Shown here: in pieces, positions 58,334 through 64,000 of the stretch | Numbering within the stretch: the first letter of the stretch is position 1 | Layout of the letters: the number at the start of each line of letters is the position of its first letter | Assembly: GCA_001048675.1 (NCBI GenBank) | Contig: CCKK01000020.1 | Span: 620,001 to 684,000, forward strand | Length of the DNA: 64,000 nucleotides | Direction: 5' to 3' | Origin: Vibrio diabolicus | Lineage (GTDB): Bacteria > Pseudomonadota > Gammaproteobacteria > Enterobacterales > Vibrionaceae | The notes under the pieces: model-generated | Told to the model about the DNA's origin: nothing | The model's input: the letters and a program-made list of their open reading frames with translations, nothing else | Database searches by the model: none | Program-made: the position numbers and the translations under genes

Positions 58334-58945
58334 TTAACGGCCTTTTAGCGTATGAAACCCAGAGTAAATTCGCGTAACTGTGGTAAACCAACATGCCGCA
58401 CCAAAAATGTAAGCAATGACCGAAAAGTGCTGCGGCATCAGGCAAAACAGCACAAAACAGCCGATGGTTTCCGTGCCTTCGGTTAAACCGCTCATGTAGT
58501 AGAGAGATTTGTGTTTATACACCGGATTATCGATGCCTTGTTTCCCTGCCATGATGGCAAAAGCCAAAAAGCTGCTTCCCGTTCCGACAAAGGAAAAAAT
58601 CAAAAATGCCCCTGCAATGGCATTTTGTTCTGGGTTTGCTAACACAAAACCAAAAGGAATCAGGGAATAGAACAGAAAATCTAAGCTGATATCGAGAAAA
58701 CCGCCCGCATCAGTAATGCCTTGAATCCTCGCCAGTGCGCCGTCTAATCCATCACAGATTCTGTTCAGCAAAATAAACAGCAATGCCAACAAGTATTGTT
58801 CGGCGATCAAAGCCGGCAGAGCAAAACAGCCAAGCACAAAACCAAATACTGTCGTTTGGTTTGCGGTGATGCCACATTTGTCGAGGTATGTCGCACTGAG
58901 TGCCAGCGGTTTGCGGATGAGCTTTATACTCAGGCTATCAAGCAT
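58334..58945 (-). CDS. ynjF: CDP-alcohol phosphatidyltransferase family protein, YnjF-like
   Basis: 203 residues (E. coli YnjF 206), about five or six helices. The family motif D-G-x2-A-R-x8-G-x3-D-x3-D is intact in CDGLDGALARIQGITDAGGF. Transfers a phosphatidyl group to an unknown alcohol. Overlaps ynjD by eight bases, so it is co-translated with the transporter genes; E. coli has ynjF in the same place but with ynjE between. Confidence 0.87.
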   Translation of the reverse strand: MLDSLSIKLIRKPLALSATYLDKCGITANQTTVFGFVLGCFALPALIAEQYLLALLFILLNRICDGLDGALARIQGITDAGGFLDISLDFLFYSLIPFGFVLANPEQNAIAGAFLIFSFVGTGSSFLAFAIMAGKQGIDNPVYKHKSLYYMSGLTEGTETIGCFVLFCLMPQHFSVIAYIFGAACWFTTVTRIYSGFHTLKGR

Positions 58946-59585
58946 GATTTGTCTCCCACGGCCAGTTTAGGCAGCGGCTGCCATTGGGAATATCGTCTTC
59001 ATCGTGGGTTACCATCAAAGTAGGGATGTTCGCTTGCTGCAATTGCTCGACCACCCAATTGCGAAATTGTACGCGCAGATCTTTATCTAACTTGCTGTAG
59101 GGCTCATCGAGTAGCGCAACTTTCGGCTTTGCCAACAGCATACGAGTTAAAGCAATCCGAGCACGTTGTCCTCCGGAGATTTGATCTGGGAAGGATTCGG
59201 CAAGTTTGGTCAATGCAATGTTCTTCAGTGCTTGCATGGCGTGTGCTTTACGCTCCTCACCTTTGATTGAGTTTGGTAGCGCGAATGCAAGATTCTCCCA
59301 TACCGTTAAGTGAGGGAAGAGCAAATCTTCTTGGAACAGAATACCAACCTGCCGCTTATGTGCAGGGAGGGCATCCAACTTTTCGTTATCAAGCGTAATG
59401 GAGCCAGAGTAGTTGAACTCGGCGGAGAGGTGTCCAGCAATGGCATTCAACAAAGTGGATTTACCACAACCGCTTGGTCCCATCAGAGTAACAATTTCAC
59501 CTTTCTCTACGGTCATGTTGAACGCTGAGAAAAGCGTGTCGCCATTGGTTTTACGGATGGCGAGGTTTTCGAGACAAAGACTCAT
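58938..59585 (-). CDS. ynjD: ABC transporter ATPase, YnjD-like
   Basis: 215 residues (E. coli 217). Walker A GPSGCGKS, signature ISGGQRARIALTRML, Walker B VALLDEPYSKLD. Overlaps ynjC by 35 bases and ynjF by eight. Serves the YnjBC transporter, whose substrate is unknown; related to thiamine and iron transport ATPases. Confidence 0.9.
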   Translation of the reverse strand: MSLCLENLAIRKTNGDTLFSAFNMTVEKGEIVTLMGPSGCGKSTLLNAIAGHLSAEFNYSGSITLDNEKLDALPAHKRQVGILFQEDLLFPHLTVWENLAFALPNSIKGEERKAHAMQALKNIALTKLAESFPDQISGGQRARIALTRMLLAKPKVALLDEPYSKLDKDLRVQFRNWVVEQLQQANIPTLMVTHDEDDIPNGSRCLNWPWETNHA

Positions 59586-61260
59586 TCAGTAGTAAACCTT
59601 TTATAGACAAGCGGCGATACTTCACGTGTAAGCGGCTTAGTAGTATCGCAAAAGAGAAGAACAAGAACGGCAAGAGTGCTTGCCAAATGGCATAAATCGC
59701 GGTGACACGTCGGTCAAAACCACTGGATAGCGCAACGGCTTCGGTGGTGATGGTGCTAATGCGCCCAGCCCCTAGCACCAGTGTCGGTAGGTATTGCGCC
59801 AGACTTACGCTAATACCGACCGCCCATGCGAATGTAATTGCAGGTAGGAGGATTGGCAGTTTCACTTTTAACCAAGCTTGCATCGGTGATTTACCCAAGC
59901 TGAGTGCGACGCGAGTTAAGCCGTTGTCGAAGCTGCGCCACGGGCCGTCTAGCGAGAGGTAAATAAATGGGAATGCGAAGAACACATGCGCCCAGCATAC
60001 CCAAAAGAAATACGCGTTACTGTTTAAATACAGCGTCACTATTTGCATACCGAATAGCACGGATAGCTGAGGAATCAGCATTGGGATGGCGATGATGTAA
60101 CCGGGCACCTGCCAGCGATAACGAAGGCGATACTCGTGTGCGATCAAGGCAAGGGCTAGAGCGACGGTCGCGCTGATAACCGCAATCAGCATGCTCTGCT
60201 CCAGCGTGCCAAGAATGCTGTGCCATTCGTATTCCCAAAAACGCAGGCTATAGCGGCTCGGTAGTAAATCTGGAAAGCGCCAGCGTTGAGCAAAGCTCCA
60301 TACCACCATGAGTGGAATCATTAGAAGTGCGAGTAGCGCAATCAGTGAAAACAGGGTCTTACCGGGTAAACGAAACCCGTTTCGACCAGAGTACTGCCAG
60401 CGTTTGAAGCCTTTGGTAATACACCATTCCATTAAGCGTGCAAATCCAATCACAAGGCTAGCGATCGCAAACAACACTACCGCGCCTGCGGCAGCTCTTG
60501 GTAGTAGCGATAAATCAGGGTCGTTAAACCACTGCCACACTAAAACCGCAAATGTTGGTGGGTTGGTAGGGCCAATAATCAATGCAACATCGACAACCGA
60601 CAAGCTGTAAGCCAATACCGCCAGCATTGGAAAGCGCAGTTTTGCTATCCACTGTGGGAACACGCATTTCCACCACGCTTGCGCCGAACTGTAGCCCATT
60701 GAGTGACTGACTTTTTCAATCTTATCGACTTTCAATTGCTGAAGAATTGGAATACTCATCAACAATAAAAACGGCACTTCTTTAATCGCAAGCATGATGA
60801 TCAAACCGAGTGCATGCGGATCTTTAATCAGCAATGCTAAGTCATTCACCGTTTGCGCATTGGGATCGTAACCAAACAGTTGGTTGAGAACCCTAACGCC
60901 CATACCAGTTGGGGCAAACAAGAACGCAAAGCCAATCGCAAACGCTACGTGCGGCATGGCAAGAAGTGGCGAGAGGCTTACTTCAATTTTTCGCCAAAAC
61001 TTGCTGCCCCACGATGCTTGCAAAATCGCAAATGTGATCAAGCAAGCCAAGTAGCTACTGAAAATGGCGGAGTAGAAAGTAAGCCCGATGGATGTCCAAA
61101 CCCCTTCCCAATCAAAGACGGCATTGAAGCCATCAAAAGAAAAGTGGTGCAAGCCGATAGGAGGCACATAACCGAGCGCAGAGACCACCACTCCAAGTAG
61201 TCCCGGAATGGTAGGCAAAATACAAACTGCGATAATGACTAAATACAGCGCTCTTAACAT
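59551..61260 (-). CDS. ynjC: ABC transporter permease, YnjC-like fused pair
   Basis: 569 residues (E. coli 511) in two homologous halves of about six helices each, as in ThiP and FbpB-type permeases. Each half has an EAA-like coupling loop (HSMGYSSAQAWWKCVFPQ and LSLGKSPMQAWLKVKLP). Starts ten bases after ynjB. Confidence 0.9.
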   Translation of the reverse strand: MLRALYLVIIAVCILPTIPGLLGVVVSALGYVPPIGLHHFSFDGFNAVFDWEGVWTSIGLTFYSAIFSSYLACLITFAILQASWGSKFWRKIEVSLSPLLAMPHVAFAIGFAFLFAPTGMGVRVLNQLFGYDPNAQTVNDLALLIKDPHALGLIIMLAIKEVPFLLLMSIPILQQLKVDKIEKVSHSMGYSSAQAWWKCVFPQWIAKLRFPMLAVLAYSLSVVDVALIIGPTNPPTFAVLVWQWFNDPDLSLLPRAAAGAVVLFAIASLVIGFARLMEWCITKGFKRWQYSGRNGFRLPGKTLFSLIALLALLMIPLMVVWSFAQRWRFPDLLPSRYSLRFWEYEWHSILGTLEQSMLIAVISATVALALALIAHEYRLRYRWQVPGYIIAIPMLIPQLSVLFGMQIVTLYLNSNAYFFWVCWAHVFFAFPFIYLSLDGPWRSFDNGLTRVALSLGKSPMQAWLKVKLPILLPAITFAWAVGISVSLAQYLPTLVLGAGRISTITTEAVALSSGFDRRVTAIYAIWQALLPFLFFSFAILLSRLHVKYRRLSIKGLLLNESLSRKPRHP

Positions 61261-61269
61261 GGATTCTTA

Positions 61270-62430
61270 CTAATTCCCGTAGCGTTTCAACCATTCTTTT
61301 TCCAACGCAGCTTGCCAACTTGGATGTGGCTCAGCGATAGATTTGAATTGTTGCGTGTTTTTGGCCGAACCAGTTAGGTATTGGCTGCTTAGCACTGAAG
61401 GATCGCCCCAGATGTTAAGGTTACCTTTGCGAGATTGTGCTTCAGGGCTCAATAAAAAGTTTATCGCAACTTGCGCACCGGCACTGGCATTTGCGTTCCA
61501 AGGAATCGCTAAGAAGTGAATGTTTGAGAGTGCACCTGCGTCCATCGCATACGCTTTGGTGCTGTCTGCAAGATTACCACTTGATTGTGCAGAGAAAACC
61601 GCGTTTGGGTTAAAGGTAATCGCAAGATCAATCTGACCATCATCCAGTAGTTGAAGGGTTTCTGCTGTACCGCCTGGAAACTGTTTACCACCGCGCCAAG
61701 CGACTTTATGGAACTCATCTAGGTAAGCCCATAGCGGTTGAGTAACTTGTTCAAACGTGTCATCGGTAACTGGTTGTTGCAGAGCAGGGGCGTTGTTAGA
61801 CAGTTCAATGAGTAATGCTTTAATAAAGCTTGTGCCATGAAACTCTGGTGGACGAGGGTAAGTTAGGCGATTTGGAAACGCTTTTGCGTAACTCAGCATT
61901 TCAGCAAATGATCGAGGAGGGTTATGCAGGGTTTGCTCATCATGGATAAACACTAATTGCCCCACACCCCAAGGTGCTTCCAGACCTTCAGTCGGCTCTG
62001 AAAAATCCACATCAATTGGCAATGATTTATCGACGTATTGCCAGCTTGGCAAACCTTCAACAAAAGGACCAAACAGCAATTGGTTATCCTTCATTGATTT
62101 GAAGTTTTCGCCATTAATCCAAACCATATCAACACTGCCACCGCTGTTTTTACCTGCGGCTTTTTCTGCGATAAGTCGAGTGGTGGTCTCAGAAATATCG
62201 GTGACTTTAACGTGGTTTAGCGTCACGTTATAACGCGATTTTAGCTCTCTACTCGCCCACTGGATGTAGCGATTAATTTCTTGGCTTCCGCCCCAAGCAT
62301 GAAAGTAGACGGATTGTCCGTCGGCTTGTTGTTCGATTTTTTGCCATTCACTAGCAACCGATGAGTTGGCAAAAGAAGATGTCGCGAAAGTGGTGGCTAA
62401 AATGCCAACGGTACTGAGTAGCTTTTTCAT
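61270..62430 (-). CDS. ynjB: Extracytoplasmic solute-binding protein, YnjB-like
   Basis: 386 residues (E. coli 388). Signal peptide MKKLLSTVGILATTFATSSFANSS. Family 1 binding protein with YFHAWGGSQEINRYIQWAS at its N terminus and the LTYPRPPEFHGTSF hinge region typical of the YnjB group. First gene of ynjBCD-ynjF. Substrate unknown. Confidence 0.9.
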   Translation of the reverse strand: MKKLLSTVGILATTFATSSFANSSVASEWQKIEQQADGQSVYFHAWGGSQEINRYIQWASRELKSRYNVTLNHVKVTDISETTTRLIAEKAAGKNSGGSVDMVWINGENFKSMKDNQLLFGPFVEGLPSWQYVDKSLPIDVDFSEPTEGLEAPWGVGQLVFIHDEQTLHNPPRSFAEMLSYAKAFPNRLTYPRPPEFHGTSFIKALLIELSNNAPALQQPVTDDTFEQVTQPLWAYLDEFHKVAWRGGKQFPGGTAETLQLLDDGQIDLAITFNPNAVFSAQSSGNLADSTKAYAMDAGALSNIHFLAIPWNANASAGAQVAINFLLSPEAQSRKGNLNIWGDPSVLSSQYLTGSAKNTQQFKSIAEPHPSWQAALEKEWLKRYGN

Positions 62431-62896
62431 ATCTATTCCGTGTTATGTCTTTTTATTCTCGTTTCCGGCGTTATTGACGTCTAAACAAGTCGCTCCGCTT
62501 TGTTACAAGGATAGTAATCCATCTCTCTCTATTATCAATGCCAATCCCAAACGGAATCACTCATTGATTCAAAGAATTATTCTCAATGTGAAGCAAAACG
62601 AAGAAAGGACAATTCTGGTGTCGTTTTAGGTATACAAGAGCGGACCGCTTGTTTGACGATATTCTTTCAAGTAATTGAAAATTATTGTCCTCAAGCAACT
62701 TCGATATGTTGATTTGGAAGACTGAACCCGCGTCGTAGACGTGGCGTTGAGGGCGTAAAGAGGGAAAGAGGTTGTCGTTGTAAACGATTTTGCTAACCGA
62801 AACGTGCGAAACAGACATCCTGCCTGCTTTGATATGGATTAGGAGGCATAAAAAAAGCAGCCATTTTATGGCTGCTCTTAGAATATGAAATGGGAC
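62431..62896. other. Intergenic region upstream of ynjB, with a doubtful ORF
   Basis: 466 bases. An 85-codon frame on the minus strand (62818-62561, beginning MSVSHVSVSKIVYNDNLFPS) has a weak GCAGG ribosome site, unbiased composition and no family I recognise. It may be non-coding. ynjB promoter elements should lie near 62440-62560, but none stands out. The META gene terminator is at 62850-62878. Confidence 0.35.
62850..62878 (-). terminator. Terminator after the META-domain gene
   Basis: On the minus strand AGCAGCCA, loop TAAAA, TGGCTGCT, then TTTTTTTA. Confidence 0.9.
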
Positions 62897-63343
62897 TTAG
62901 TTTACCCAATCACGCAACTGAAACGTTAGTTCGTGATCGTCATTTTTAAGCATTAGCCCTTCTTTGGTTAGCGTTATATCACTCCATTCAGTAAGAGTTT
63001 CAGACATTGCTTGCTCAATTTTCATTTGGTCATCCATACACATCTTCATGGTCATTCCCATTTTTTCGATGCGTAGTTGATTGTTTTTTAGTTCAGCTTG
63101 ACCAAAGAAGTTGTTACACCCCGCGTTACCATTTGCAGTCAGATTTTCTCCGATTTCTAAGCGAGGCGCTTGCTGACGTTCTTTTAATTCGATGTTTTTA
63201 CCATCAATCTGAACCAGCTCCCAATTATGGTGCTGTAAATCTTGAGCCGTAATTTCTTTCACATTGTCACCGTTGCTAGCACATGCAGTCATAAGAACAG
63301 GAAGAGAGATTGCTGTAACTAACGTTTTTAGGCTAAGCTTCAT
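62897..63343 (-). CDS. META-domain (HslJ-like) lipoprotein
   Basis: 148 residues. Signal with lipobox LMTACAS. META domain with NWELVQIDGKNI, GNAGCNNFFGQ and the MGMTMKMCMD motif, typical of HslJ/META proteins. HslJ is linked to heat and novobiocin stress in E. coli; the function here is inferred. A single gene between a terminator and a promoter region. Confidence 0.88.
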   Translation of the reverse strand: MKLSLKTLVTAISLPVLMTACASNGDNVKEITAQDLQHHNWELVQIDGKNIELKERQQAPRLEIGENLTANGNAGCNNFFGQAELKNNQLRIEKMGMTMKMCMDDQMKIEQAMSETLTEWSDITLTKEGLMLKNDDHELTFQLRDWVN

Positions 63344-63553
63344 TTTATAGACTCCGTTTTTAGAAAACGTGGTAAGTATAGGTAATAAAACACTGTTTTT
63401 GTCAGCATAAGGTAATAGTTTCGTATTACTGTGACAGAGTCCAGTTTATATACTCAAACGGCTTCAAGGTGCAAGATGTATAGCACTGTTGGGAGCGTAT
63501 ATTGAAGTCGTTATAATATCATTACAGCACAGCGAGCAAAAAACGGTTAGAGC

Positions 63554-63802
63554 ATGGAGCAACTAGAGTTTTTTACCGTCCCAAACCCTTGCGTTGGTAT
63601 TTGTAGTGTGGACGAAAAAGGGTATTGCAAAGGATGTATGCGTAAAAGAGAAGAGCGATTTAACTGGCTCACTTATACGCCTGCTCAACAGTTGCATGTA
63701 ATTAAGCTATGCCGTCAGCGCTATAGAAGAAAGGTATTGGCAGGGAAGGGGAAGGCAGAAGAGTCTCAAGAAGAATTATCACCACAGCAAAATCTCTTTT
63801 AA
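63554..63802 (+). CDS. DUF1289 protein
   Basis: 82 residues. N-terminal Cys cluster NPCVGICSVDEKGYCKGCMR, then W-x-x-x-T-P, the DUF1289 pattern (probable zinc or Fe-S site). Basic C terminus with a Q-rich end. Function unknown. A CCCGGCTC inverted repeat follows at 63813-63847. Confidence 0.85.
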   Translation: MEQLEFFTVPNPCVGICSVDEKGYCKGCMRKREERFNWLTYTPAQQLHVIKLCRQRYRRKVLAGKGKAEESQEELSPQQNLF

Positions 63803-63812
63803 ATTTCGAATT

Positions 63813-63847
63813 ATCCCGGCTCGGCAATAATCAATGATGAGCCGGGA
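63813..63847 (+). terminator. Hairpin after the DUF1289 gene
   Basis: TCCCGGCTC (63812-63820) pairs with GAGCCGGGA (63839-63847), loop about 18 bases; only a weak T run follows. Confidence 0.5.
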
Positions 63848-63900
63848 CTGTATTAGCTCTTACTATGCGGTGCGTGTAAGGCAAACTCGTTAAATTAGCG

Positions 63901-64000
63901 CTACTTCATTGACCAACGGTCACTGACCCATCCCCCAGCATGTTCGTCAAAGTGGCTTCCTGAAAATCGATGATTGAATTCAACATCTAATTTACTTGTC
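63901..64000 (-). CDS. C-terminal end of an unidentified protein
   Basis: Only this minus-strand frame is open to the window edge: 32 codons ending FNHRFSGSHFDEHAGGWVSD then RWSMK and TAG at 63901. The aromatic, alternating residues could suit an outer-membrane strand, but too little is present to identify it. Length alone does not prove it is coding. Confidence 0.4.
   Translation of the reverse strand, partial: TSKLDVEFNHRFSGSHFDEHAGGWVSDRWSMK

Noticed and set aside
62366..62629. Plus-strand ORF overlapping the ynjB start
   Set aside because: Its first part is antisense to the ynjB signal peptide and no ribosome site precedes it.

Overview
The window is a stretch of core chromosome from a marine Vibrio, most likely of the Harveyi clade (V. 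parahaemolyticus/V. alginolyticus type). This rests on recognisable gene content and order: a complete his operon with a poly-His leader, ppiB/lpxH divergent from cysS, a torECA operon without torD, sap-psp synteny as in enterobacteria, an hcp-hcr cluster next to norR, and ynjBCD-ynjF. I see no rRNA, tRNA, CRISPR array, insertion sequence, integrase or phage gene. The organism assignment is inference from gene families, not from a database search.

Layout. 1-2119: end of an NhaC-type antiporter gene and a sigma-54 activator without a sensor domain. 2120-9560: hisL attenuator followed by hisGDCBHAF(IE), with a terminator at each end. 9786-18482: YchJ-like protein, an EAL/HDOD regulator, lpxH, ppiB, cysS, tdk, a DUF218-yeeZ-lysR group and a divergent PACE-type efflux protein. 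18782-25450: focA, an unannotated 45-residue gene, a lone FetB-type permease and the TMAO respiration operon torECA. 25596-30240: a GH36 alpha-galactosidase, a duplicated-domain metal exporter with a Fur-like site, the Mn-dependent pyrophosphatase ppaC and a DUF2750 protein. 30267-38310: sapABCDF, pspF and divergent pspABC. 38408-43710: an RND pump with two lipoprotein adaptors. 43727-49248: tag, a lipase and its (frameshifted) foldase, metC, and a cardiolipin synthase. 49619-52852: NSS transporter, RluA-type pseudouridine synthase, RlmI-like methyltransferase. 53012-57515: hcr, hcp and a frameshifted norR. 57728-64000: slyB, ynjF, ynjDCB, a META-domain lipoprotein, a DUF1289 protein and the end of an unidentified gene.

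How the parts work together. Several blocks concern anaerobic or nitrosative life (torECA, focA, hcp-hcr under NorR and sigma-54), envelope stress and antimicrobial defence (psp, sap, RND, PACE, slyB), and metal handling (FetB-type permease, metal exporter, Mn-pyrophosphatase). Three sigma-54 activators lie in the window. For two of them the target promoters are visible: psp (two or more upstream half-sites plus a -24/-12 element) and hcp-hcr (two GT-N7-AC sites plus a near-consensus -24/-12 element).

Points most worth a second look are two single-base frameshifts, both one extra base in an A6/T6 run (norR and the lipase foldase gene); an inverted pair of perfect DnaA boxes beside a Dam-site inverted repeat, upstream of the new 45-residue gene; the variant GSFTGS loop in PspF; and an intergenic repeat present at two places. 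I did not find a clear new multi-gene system.
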